Shown here in pieces: positions 41,867 to 52,869 of a stretch of 64,000 bases of DNA. The notes beneath the pieces were generated by a model. The model had not been told where the DNA came from and searched no databases. It saw only the letters and a program-made list of their open reading frames with translations. The stretch lies in contig NZ_CP015093.1 of NCBI RefSeq assembly GCF_001975705.1, positions 1,674,001 to 1,738,000 of the forward strand. The letters are read 5' to 3'. Source of the DNA: Salipiger abyssi. Lineage in GTDB: Bacteria; Pseudomonadota; Alphaproteobacteria; Rhodobacterales; Rhodobacteraceae. The first letter of the stretch is position 1, and each line of letters opens with the position of its first letter. The position numbers were made by a program, and so were the translations under genes.

Positions 41867-42341
41867 TTGCTGACACCGTATTTTGAGGTCTGCCTGTCCG
41901 GAGAGATTCTTTTGCCGGATTCCATGGAGTCAAGTTTGAAGTTCAGTTGCCGGGCTTCACACGGACTTGCTAACTTCACCCAGCGAGTCACATTGCTTGG
42001 GGGGACAGGCAAGCGGAGCTGGCCACATATTTTGTGGGATGTTTCCGCGGCTTCGGTGGTCTGCTGCATCAGCTGCCGAAACAGGGCGTCTGCCCTGCCA
42101 GTCCATAGTTCGAAATGCGCGGGTCGCGTCAGGTAGCTCCTTTGGAACGGGATGTCCGAAGGCTGTCCTGGCTGTTGCCTGTACGGAGTGCGCGGGATCT
42201 CCCGCCGCCCTCACTCATGCCGCTGCGGCATGAGGCGCGTTTCCTGTTCCCGGGCGCTGTGCCTCGACCGGGCTCCGGATCTTCCGGTGCCCTGGGACGA
42301 TGACGAAAGAACATGGCAGATAGGCTTCGGAGCGGGGACAA
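41867..42341. other. Intergenic region before dnaA, no gene; no clear oriC
   Basis: About 475 bp between the rpsT terminator and dnaA. It is somewhat more AT-rich than the surroundings in its first half. I searched by eye for DnaA boxes (TTATCCACA and complement) and found no good match; TTTTGTGGGAT near 42030 is the closest. Some short open frames run through it but have no family-like sequence. It presumably carries the dnaA promoter and leader. Confidence 0.5.
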
Positions 42342-43694
42342 ATGACGAAGGAACAATGGGGCGCGTTGCAGGATCAGCTGAGCAGCACGATCGGGGAAAA
42401 CAACTACAAGACCTGGATCAAACCCATAGAATTTAGCGGAATCGAGCCGGGAGGCGTGGCTGTCTTCAACGTGCCGACCAACTTCATCGGCAGCTACGTG
42501 TCGCAGAACTATGGCGATCTGCTGCTGGCAAAGCTCTCGATGCTGGATGCCGATGTGCGCCGGCTGAAATTCCAGGTCGCCAATATGGATGCCCGCCCGG
42601 CACAGCCGCGCCCCGCGCCGGCCGCGGCCCCGACGCCCCCGACGAACGACCTGCTGCCCGGCGCCCCGCTGGATGCCCGCTTCACCTTTGACAGCTTCGT
42701 CGTCGGCAAACCCAACGAGCTCGCCCACGCCGCGGCCAAGCGCGTCGGCGAGGGCGGTCAGGTCACCTTCAACCCGCTCTTCCTCTATGGCGGCGTCGGC
42801 CTCGGCAAGACCCACCTGATGCACGCCATCGCCTGGGAGCTGCGCACGCACCGCCCCGACCTGAACGTGCTCTACCTCTCCGCCGAGCAGTTCATGTACC
42901 GCTTCGTCCAGGCCCTGCGCGAACGCCGCATGATGGATTTCAAGGAGCTGTTCCGCTCGGTCGACGTGCTCATGGTCGACGACGTCCAGTTCATCGCCGG
43001 CAAGGACAGCACGCAGGAAGAGTTCTTCCACACGTTCAACGCGCTGGTCGACCAGAACAAGCAGATCATCATCTCGGCCGACCGCGCCCCCGACGAGATC
43101 AAGGATCTGGAAAACCGCATCCGCAGCCGTCTGCAATCGGGCCTCGTGGTCGATCTGCACCCGACCGATTACGAGCTGCGCCTCGGCATCCTGCAATCCA
43201 AGGTGCAGAACTACCGCGAGCAATACCCCTCGCTGCAACTCGATGACGGCATCCTGGAATTCCTCGCGCACCGCATCTCGACCAATGTCCGCGTGCTCGA
43301 AGGCGCGCTGACCCGGCTTTTCGCCTTTGCCTCGCTGGTCGGCCAGCCGATCACCATGGAGCTGACGCAGGACTGCCTCTCCGACGTGCTGCGCGCCTCG
43401 GACCGCAAGATCTCCATCGAGGAGATACAGCGCAAGGTGGCCGAGCACTACCATATCCGCCTCTCGGATCTCATCGGCCCCAAGCGGGTGCGCAACTTTG
43501 CCCGTCCGCGCCAGGTGGCGATGTATCTCTGCAAGCAGCTCACCGCGCGCTCGCTGCCCGAGATCGGCCGCCGCTTCGGCGGGCGCGACCACACCACCGT
43601 GATGCACGGGGTGAAGCGCATCGAGGAGCTGCGCAGCCAGGACAGCCAGATCGCCGACGACATCGAGTTGCTGCGCCGGGCGCTCGAAGCCTGA
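42342..43694 (+). CDS. dnaA: Chromosomal replication initiator protein DnaA
   Basis: DnaA opens the replication origin. The 450-aa product has domain I ([20 protein letters not shown]), an Ala/Pro-rich linker (about 85-105), and the AAA+ domain with Walker [18 protein letters not shown] (about 150) and Walker [20 protein letters not shown]. Domain IV is the DNA-binding helix-turn-helix with the signature [20 protein letters not shown] near the C-terminus. It begins the conserved dnaA-dnaN-recF-gyrB run, here broken by gaps of 150-160 bp. Confidence 0.98.
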   Translation: MTKEQWGALQDQLSSTIGENNYKTWIKPIEFSGIEPGGVAVFNVPTNFIGSYVSQNYGDLLLAKLSMLDADVRRLKFQVANMDARPAQPRPAPAAAPTPPTNDLLPGAPLDARFTFDSFVVGKPNELAHAAAKRVGEGGQVTFNPLFLYGGVGLGKTHLMHAIAWELRTHRPDLNVLYLSAEQFMYRFVQALRERRMMDFKELFRSVDVLMVDDVQFIAGKDSTQEEFFHTFNALVDQNKQIIISADRAPDEIKDLENRIRSRLQSGLVVDLHPTDYELRLGILQSKVQNYREQYPSLQLDDGILEFLAHRISTNVRVLEGALTRLFAFASLVGQPITMELTQDCLSDVLRASDRKISIEEIQRKVAEHYHIRLSDLIGPKRVRNFARPRQVAMYLCKQLTARSLPEIGRRFGGRDHTTVMHGVKRIEELRSQDSQIADDIELLRRALEA

Positions 43695-43848
43695 GTCTCT
43701 CTCACAACAATTCCGGTCGGGGCCGCCGCTGTGTGGCCCCATGGCCTTGACGCTGCCGGAAAACCGTCGGATCAATCGCTGAAACAGGGTTGGAGCAGCC
43801 GGGCCGAGGCGCTACGGTGCGCCTCCGGCATGTCGGAGGGATAGGGTG

Positions 43849-44967
43849 ATGAAAGTCAGTATCGAACGGGCGACGCTGCTGAAAGCGGTCAGTCAGGCAC
43901 AATCTGTTGTGGAGCGCCGCAACACCATTCCGATCCTCGCCAATGTGCTGATCGAGGCGGAGGGCGACACGGTGACTTTCCGCGCCACCGATCTCGATAT
44001 CGAGGTGCTGGACAAGGCGCCCGCCATGGTGGAGCGCGCCGGCGCCACCACCGTCTCGGCGGTCACCCTGCACGAGATCGTCCGCAAACTGCCCGACGGC
44101 GCCATGGTCCAGCTCGCCGATGACGGCGCGGCGGGCCGGCTGACCGTCACCGCGGGCCGGTCGAATTTCAACCTCGCCACGTTGCCGAAGGAAGACTTTC
44201 CAGTGATGGCCTCGTCGGAATACAGCTCGAATTTCACTGCCAAGGCAGAGATGCTGCGCAAGCTCTTCGACAAGTCGAAATTCGCCATCTCGACGGAAGA
44301 GACCCGCTATTACCTCAATGGCGTCTACATGCATGTGGCCGACAGCGAAGACGGGCGCATGCTGCGCTGTGTCGCCACCGACGGCCACCGCCTCGCCCGC
44401 ATCGACGCGCCCCTGCCCGCCGGCGCCGAGGAGATGCCCGGCGTGATCGTGCCGCGCAAGACGGTGGGCGAGCTGCGCAAGCTGCTCGACGAGGACGACA
44501 TGGACATTGCCGTCTCGGTCTCGGAAACCAAGGTGCGCTTTGCCACGCCCGACATCACCCTGACCTCCAAGGTGATCGACGGCACCTTCCCGGATTATTC
44601 CCGCGTCATCCCCGCCGGCAACACCCGCCGGCTCGAGGTCGATGCCAGCGAATTCGCCAAGGCGGTGGACCGTGTCGCCACCGTCTCCTCTGAACGCTCG
44701 CGCGCGGTCAAGCTGCAACTCGACGAGGACCGGCTGGTGCTCTCGGTCAACGCCCCCGACAGCGGCGCCGCCGAGGAGGAGCTGGCGGTGGCCTATGGCG
44801 ACGAGCCGCTGGAGATCGGCTTCAACGCGAAATACCTGCTGGAGATCGCCAGCCAGGTCGACCGAGAGAACGCCGTCTTCATGTTCAACTCCTCGGGCGA
44901 CCCCACCCTGATGCGCGAAGGCAACGACACCAGCGCCGTCTATGTCGTGATGCCGATGCGGGTGTGA
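43849..44967 (+). CDS. dnaN: DNA polymerase III beta sliding clamp
   Basis: The processivity clamp of DNA polymerase III. The 372-aa protein has three clamp repeats. The start is MKVSIERATLLKAVSQAQSV and VERRNTIPILANVLIEAEGD; RYYLNGVYMH and ATDGHRLARIDAPLP occur in the middle, and the C-terminus VYVVMPMRV is the canonical beta-clamp end. The ATG at 43849 is preferred to a GTG one codon upstream. It lies 154 bp after dnaA, past a GC hairpin without T-run. Confidence 0.98.
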   Translation: MKVSIERATLLKAVSQAQSVVERRNTIPILANVLIEAEGDTVTFRATDLDIEVLDKAPAMVERAGATTVSAVTLHEIVRKLPDGAMVQLADDGAAGRLTVTAGRSNFNLATLPKEDFPVMASSEYSSNFTAKAEMLRKLFDKSKFAISTEETRYYLNGVYMHVADSEDGRMLRCVATDGHRLARIDAPLPAGAEEMPGVIVPRKTVGELRKLLDEDDMDIAVSVSETKVRFATPDITLTSKVIDGTFPDYSRVIPAGNTRRLEVDASEFAKAVDRVATVSSERSRAVKLQLDEDRLVLSVNAPDSGAAEEELAVAYGDEPLEIGFNAKYLLEIASQVDRENAVFMFNSSGDPTLMREGNDTSAVYVVMPMRV

Positions 44968-45016
44968 CGCCGGCGCAAGCAGCATCAGGCGTTTGCCCGG
45001 GCGGCCATGCCGCATT

Positions 45017-45082
45017 GGAGTATTTGGAAAAAGATGAAGCTCAGGCGCGCGCTTTGTCTTTCATCTTTCTGAAAGTACTCCC
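45017..45082. repeat. Long imperfect inverted repeat between dnaN and recF
   Basis: The arm GGAGTATTTGGAAAAAGATG (from 45017) is complementary, with few mismatches, to the arm ending AAAGTACTCC at 45082. This gives a stem of about 24 bp around a GC-rich loop of about 20 bases (45040-45058). It lies 50 bp after dnaN and 43 bp before recF. The sequence looks like a dispersed intergenic element rather than a simple terminator. Confidence 0.6.
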
Positions 45083-45124
45083 CGACTCCCTTTGCGGCCA
45101 GTGCAACGCCGGAAGGCCTGGCGC

Positions 45125-48728
<3,604 letters not shown>

Positions 48729-48734
48729 GATAGC

Positions 48735-48758
48735 GGTGGGCAGGATTGCCCACCCTAC
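48735..48758. repeat. GGTGGGCA-GGAT-TGCCCACC hairpin, copy 2 of a dispersed element
   Basis: An 8-bp perfect inverted repeat with loop GGAT, followed by CTAC, lies 7 bp after the gyrB stop. TGCCCACCCTAC is the exact complement of GTAGGGTGGGCA found at 1512-1521 after the Smr gene, so this is the same element in the opposite orientation. Confidence 0.6.
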
Positions 48759-48772
48759 ACCCGCCCCGCCGG

Positions 48773-49501
48773 TCAGGGCGCCGGCAGATCGGCCTCGGCG
48801 CTTTGACGCGCGATGCTGTCGGCGATCAGGGCCGGCGTATCGGCCCAGGAGATGAAGGGCGGCAGCACCGGCCCTTCAAATCCGGCGGCGGCCAGTGCGA
48901 CCGGCACGTCATGCGCCATATGCCCGGATTCCTGCGCGAAATAGGGCAGGCAGATTGCCTGCCCCAGCCCCTGCGCCACATCCTTGAGAAAGGGTGGCTC
49001 TTCGATAAAGCCGGTGCGCGTGGTAACGAAGCCGAGCCGGGAATGCAGCGCGCGGGTGAAAGCATAGGCGCTGTCGGCGCTGGTGCGCGAGACCGCGCTG
49101 CCATGCGCTGCGACCACCAGCGCGGTGTCTTCCGCACGCCAGGAGCGCATTGCCAGCATCGCCTGCAATTCCCGCTGGGCGCAGGTCACAAGATCGGGCT
49201 CGACACCAAACGGATCGAGCATGCGCAGACCCATGGCGCGCGCCTTCTTGGCCAGAACCTGCCCGGTAAACCATCCCCGCGCCATGAAAAACGGGTAGAT
49301 CAACGGCTTGCCAAGTTCGGCAATCGCCGCCTCAAGCCGACCCTTGGCCGCCAGCGTCGCCCCCTGAACGCGCCAGTCGGTCATGCGGGCGCCGACCCGC
49401 GCCGCCAGCGCGCGCAGCGCGGCCTCCTGCGACTCCGGGTCGGAGGGACTGCCATGGGCGACGATCAGGGCGGAATGCGAAAATTCCGAAGAGTGAGTCA
49501 T
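48773..49501 (-). CDS. CbiX-type chelatase-like protein, tandem domains
   Basis: A 242-aa cytoplasmic protein with two CbiX-fold halves: ALIVAHGSPSDPESQEAALR at the N-terminus and TALVVAAHGSAVSRTSADSA near residue 125, each with the HGS motif whose His binds metal in sirohydrochlorin cobalt/iron chelatases. RTGFIEEPPFLKDVAQGLGQ follows. It could insert metal into sirohydrochlorin for siroheme or cobalamin, but no tetrapyrrole genes lie nearby, so the substrate is open. AAGGGG precedes the ATG at 49501. It converges on gyrB past the hairpin. Confidence 0.78.
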   Translation of the reverse strand: MTHSSEFSHSALIVAHGSPSDPESQEAALRALAARVGARMTDWRVQGATLAAKGRLEAAIAELGKPLIYPFFMARGWFTGQVLAKKARAMGLRMLDPFGVEPDLVTCAQRELQAMLAMRSWRAEDTALVVAAHGSAVSRTSADSAYAFTRALHSRLGFVTTRTGFIEEPPFLKDVAQGLGQAICLPYFAQESGHMAHDVPVALAAAGFEGPVLPPFISWADTPALIADSIARQSAEADLPAP

Positions 49502-49725
49502 GATGGGTGACCCCTTGGTGAGCTTGCAGCGCGAATGGAAAAACTGACGTTCCTCAGCGTCAGGTCGATGCTAGACGATTCGTCCGGGCGCGTCGCCCCG
49601 CCGAAGATCATTTTCCCGAGGGTTTCCGCCGGCAGGCTTGTGACGCCCGCGCGATGAGCGGTCATATGGAACCGCGCGGGGGATTGATGCGTTTTAAACC
49701 GCGGACCACTTTGGAGGAGTCCGAT

Positions 49726-49941
49726 ATGGCACATCATCAGAAATCTACCGAACATGATTCCGCACATCCGCATGATGTGCGCGCGGGTCCGGGCGATGCC
49801 GGCGCGATGGACCGGCCCGAACACCTTCCCGAAAGCAAGGAGGATCGCCGCGAGGGCCGGAGTGCAACCACTCTGTTTCTTTGGCTGCTCGCCGCCGGCG
49901 TGCTTCTCGTCCTTCTGCTGAACTGGGCGGCGCTGATCTGA
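49726..49941 (+). CDS. Small single-pass membrane protein
   Basis: A 71-aa protein of unknown function. The N-terminal ~45 residues are hydrophilic and rich in His, Asp and Glu (MAHHQKSTEHDSAHPHDVRA), and the C-terminus is one hydrophobic helix (TLFLWLLAAGVLLVLLLNW). GGAGGAG lies 7 bp before the ATG at 49726. An in-frame ATG 24 codons upstream is less likely. It is divergent from the CbiX-like gene and convergent with exoD. No family recognised; a small C-terminal-anchored inner-membrane protein is the plain reading. Confidence 0.68.
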   Translation: MAHHQKSTEHDSAHPHDVRAGPGDAGAMDRPEHLPESKEDRREGRSATTLFLWLLAAGVLLVLLLNWAALI

Positions 49942-49955
49942 GGTAGAATGCAGGA

Positions 49956-50549
49956 TCAGACGATCCCCAGTACGCTCAGCGGCACGAAAACCGCCAGACA
50001 GATCGCCATGCTGCCCAACAGCGCAAAAAGCCCGTCCCGCGCCAGCAGGGCCGTGGCCATCAGCAGTACCGCGCCGCCGAGCAGCGATGATGAGAACGGC
50101 ACCAGTTCGAGAAAGGGCATCACCGCGCCGCAAAGAAAACAGAGAAGCTGGAGCCATTTGCGAAACGGTGCCGAGGTCAGCATACGAAACCGGCGTTTGG
50201 AATGCGCATCGATCCAGTCGCTCACATAGCGCAACTTGCCAAGCGCAGTTTGCGCCGTCGCACCATCCATCTGTTGCCGCAACAATATATCGGGCAACCA
50301 GAGATGGTTGCGTGAAAACAGCATCTGCGCCGAGATGAACGCGATGCTGAGTCCGCAGATCGTTGAAAACAGGGGAATTCCCGAGAGTGGTGAGACCACC
50401 AGCAGCGCCGGGACCATCAGCGCGGGCAGAAAAGAGCTTTCGCCGAACACTTCCAGAAGCGCGCGCAGGGGAACGCGGTCGCGGTCGACGGCCAACTGTA
50501 GCCGGTCGACGATCTCTCCCACCGGGCGCGGCCGGTCCTGCGCTGTCAT
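49956..50549 (-). CDS. exoD: ExoD-family exopolysaccharide-associated membrane protein
   Basis: A 197-aa inner-membrane protein of the ExoD family, first described in Sinorhizobium exopolysaccharide and alkali-tolerance mutants; its biochemical function is unknown. Family pattern: LLEVFGESSFLPALMVPALL near residue 35, GIPLFSTICGLSIAFISAQM, and LFSRNHLWLPDILLR followed by helices to the C-terminus. Several hydrophobic segments. The ATG at 50549 follows AGAAAGGGG; the open frame further upstream is antisense to trkH. Confidence 0.85.
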   Translation of the reverse strand: MTAQDRPRPVGEIVDRLQLAVDRDRVPLRALLEVFGESSFLPALMVPALLVVSPLSGIPLFSTICGLSIAFISAQMLFSRNHLWLPDILLRQQMDGATAQTALGKLRYVSDWIDAHSKRRFRMLTSAPFRKWLQLLCFLCGAVMPFLELVPFSSSLLGGAVLLMATALLARDGLFALLGSMAICLAVFVPLSVLGIV

Positions 50550-50676
50550 CTGGAAGGCCCCTTTCTGCCTGCTCTTCTGAGAACGCCGGGACGGCTGCGG
50601 CGGTTCCCGTGCCCGCCTCGCTGCGCGTGCGAAAAAGCGCGGGCGCAGCGATTTTCTTGGTGCTAGGGTCTGCCGG

Positions 50677-52167
50677 GTGGCCGGCGCGAATCCGGTGCAA
50701 CCCAAGGGGGTCCGCTTGGCCAAAAGCCGGGGACAGAACAGCGTAACCTGGAGAGCCCGGCCGGGCGTGGTGACCCGCGCCGTGCTGAGCCACGGGCTCA
50801 TCCTTTCCGCGATTTTCCTGCCGCCTACAGCGCTTGCGCTGATCGAGGGGGAGCTGGAGCTGGCCGCGATGACTGGCGCCGCTGCGGCGCTCTGCATCGG
50901 TGCCGGGCTCGCGGGGCGGCGCCTGAAGCCGCCGCATGATCTGCGCGCCATCGAGGCGGTCTGCACCCTCGTGATCCTGTTTCTCTGTGCCGCCGTGCTG
51001 CCTGTACCGGCCTTTCAGGTGCTGGGGCTCGGCCCGCTCGATGCGCTCTTCGAGTCGGTCTCGGGCATCACGTCCACCGGGCTTTCGGTGGCCGGCGATA
51101 TCTATGACTGGCCGCTGGCGGGCCATCTGCTGCGCGGCTGGCTGCTCTGGTGCGGCGGCTTTGCCATCGCGGTGGCGGGCAGCGCGCTGATCCTCGGGCC
51201 GGGCAATGTGGCGCAGGCCATGGGCGAGGCGGGGATCGAGGAGCGCGACATTCTTTCCTCCACCCGTACCCAGGCCCGGGCGCTGCTCTGGGTCTATTCG
51301 ATCATCACCCTGGTCTCGATCCTGGCGCTGCGCCCGGTGATGCCGAACTGGTGGGAATCGGCGATGATCGCGCTCTCGGCGGTCTCCACCGGCGGGTTCT
51401 CGCCGCGCGCGGATTCGCTTGCTTCCTATTCCACCGCGGCGCAGGTGGTGACCATGATTGCCTGTCTCGCCACCTCCGTCTCGCTGCTCTTCTATGTCTA
51501 TACCAAGCGGCACGGGCTGCGCGCCGCCTGGACCAAGAGCAACGCGCGCGCGGTGCTGGGCACGGCGCTTGCCGGCAGCCTGCTGGTCGTGGCGCTGCTC
51601 TTGATCGACGGGGTCTATCAGCCGCTGACGCTGTTGCAGACCGCGCTGAATTTCGTCTCGGGCATGACCACCGCCGGGTTTTCGGTGGCGCCGGTGATCG
51701 ACTATCCGCCGCTGGTGGCGCTGGTGCTGGCGGGGATGTTCGTGGGCGGGGGCATCGGCTCGACCGCCGGCGGCATCAAGATCGACCGCGCGCTTCTATT
51801 GGCGAAAAGCGTGCGGCTGACGCTGACCCGTCTGCGCGCGCCGGCCCGCGCGGTGACCAATCTCACCGAGCGCGGCCGCGAGATCGCGCAGGACCGCATC
51901 GTCGCCATCGCGGCGGTGCTGTTCTGCTATGTGGCCTTTGCCTTCGTCTTCTGGCTGATCTTCATCGCCTCGGGGATCGACGCGCTGCATGCCAGCTTCG
52001 AGATCATCTCGGCGCAATCCACCGCCGGGCTGTCGGTGGGTGTGTCGGAGCCGGCGTTGGCGCCACATCTCAAGGCGACGCTGATCGCCGCAATGCTGCT
52101 TGGGCGGCTGGAATTCGTCGCGCTGATCGCGGCGCTGTCGCCCGCAACCTGGAGAAAAAGGAGCTGA
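50677..52167 (+). CDS. trkH: TrkH/KtrB-type potassium channel subunit
   Basis: The membrane-spanning K+ uptake subunit. The 496-aa product has four pore repeats, each with a Gly-containing filter: SVSGITSTGLSVAG, ALSAVSTGGFSPRA, NFVSGMTTAGFSVA and IISAQSTAGLSVGV, plus about ten membrane helices. The start is uncertain: GTG at 50677 gives a basic N-terminal tail of about 35 residues, and later GTG/TTG codons are possible. It is followed 3 bp later by its cytoplasmic regulator trkA, so the pair is an operon. Confidence 0.88.
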   Translation: MAGANPVQPKGVRLAKSRGQNSVTWRARPGVVTRAVLSHGLILSAIFLPPTALALIEGELELAAMTGAAAALCIGAGLAGRRLKPPHDLRAIEAVCTLVILFLCAAVLPVPAFQVLGLGPLDALFESVSGITSTGLSVAGDIYDWPLAGHLLRGWLLWCGGFAIAVAGSALILGPGNVAQAMGEAGIEERDILSSTRTQARALLWVYSIITLVSILALRPVMPNWWESAMIALSAVSTGGFSPRADSLASYSTAAQVVTMIACLATSVSLLFYVYTKRHGLRAAWTKSNARAVLGTALAGSLLVVALLLIDGVYQPLTLLQTALNFVSGMTTAGFSVAPVIDYPPLVALVLAGMFVGGGIGSTAGGIKIDRALLLAKSVRLTLTRLRAPARAVTNLTERGREIAQDRIVAIAAVLFCYVAFAFVFWLIFIASGIDALHASFEIISAQSTAGLSVGVSEPALAPHLKATLIAAMLLGRLEFVALIAALSPATWRKRS

Positions 52168-52170
52168 ACC

Positions 52171-52857
52171 ATGCGTGTGGTGATCGTGGGAGCCTCCCGT
52201 TTCGGCACCTCCACGGCGCAGGAGCTGCTGGAGAACGGGCACGAGGTCGTGCTGGTCGACGAAAACCCCGAGCGGCTCAAGGCGGCGCGGGAATATCTCG
52301 ATTGCGGCATGGTCGAGGGCGACGGCTCGCTGCCGACGGTGCAGCGCGACGCCTTTGGCGACCATGCGGATGCGCTGGTGCTGCTGACCAATATGGACGA
52401 TGTGAACATCCTCTCGGCGGTGGTGGGCCGGTCGGTCGGCTTCCCCCGCGTGGTGCCGCAGATCGTGCGGCCGGAGCTAGTCAGCGTCTGCGAAGAGCTG
52501 GGGCTGACCGATCTCATCACTCCGCATGCGACTGTGGCGCGCTCGATCGTGCGCGTGGTCGAGGGCGGCGCCGAGGCGGCGCTGGACCTGCGCCACTACA
52601 AGGGCGTGCAGGTGCTGGGCTACAAGATCGGCAATCGCTGCCATGGCTGGACCGCGTCAGATTTCGAGCTGCCCGAGCAGGCGCGCATCATCGGATTGGC
52701 GCGCGGCAAGGACGAGGCGGATTTCGTCTTCGATATCGAAGAGCTGCGCGAGGGTGACAAGCTGATCCTCGTTGCCTCGCCCAAGGCGCATGCCAAGCTC
52801 GATGCGATCTTCGCCGAACCTGACCTGCCTGGTGACGAGGCCAACGGGGCGGCATAG
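52171..52857 (+). CDS. trkA: TrkA/KtrA-type potassium uptake regulator, single RCK unit
   Basis: A 228-aa cytoplasmic NAD/ATP-binding RCK protein that gates the K+ channel. RCK_N: MRVVIVGASRFGTSTAQELL with the GxGxxG-like loop, VVLVDENPERLKAAREYLD, and LVLLTNMDDVNILSAVVGR. An RCK_C domain follows (about 140-215, EGDKLILVASPKAHAKL). Proteobacterial TrkA usually has two such units (about 458 aa); this one has a single unit, as in KtrA. AAGGAGC precedes the ATG. It ends 12 bp before the convergent glycosidase-like gene. Confidence 0.88.
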   Translation: MRVVIVGASRFGTSTAQELLENGHEVVLVDENPERLKAAREYLDCGMVEGDGSLPTVQRDAFGDHADALVLLTNMDDVNILSAVVGRSVGFPRVVPQIVRPELVSVCEELGLTDLITPHATVARSIVRVVEGGAEAALDLRHYKGVQVLGYKIGNRCHGWTASDFELPEQARIIGLARGKDEADFVFDIEELREGDKLILVASPKAHAKLDAIFAEPDLPGDEANGAA

Positions 52858-52869
52858 CGCTGAGCGGAT

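Noticed and set aside
42030..42040. TTTTGTGGGAT as a possible DnaA box
   Set aside because: Too many mismatches from TTATCCACA and its complement; a single weak site proves nothing.
49498..51513. 671-aa minus-strand ORF across exoD and trkH
   Set aside because: It is a shadow of real genes in other frames; ExoD and TrkH motifs are clear and this frame has none.
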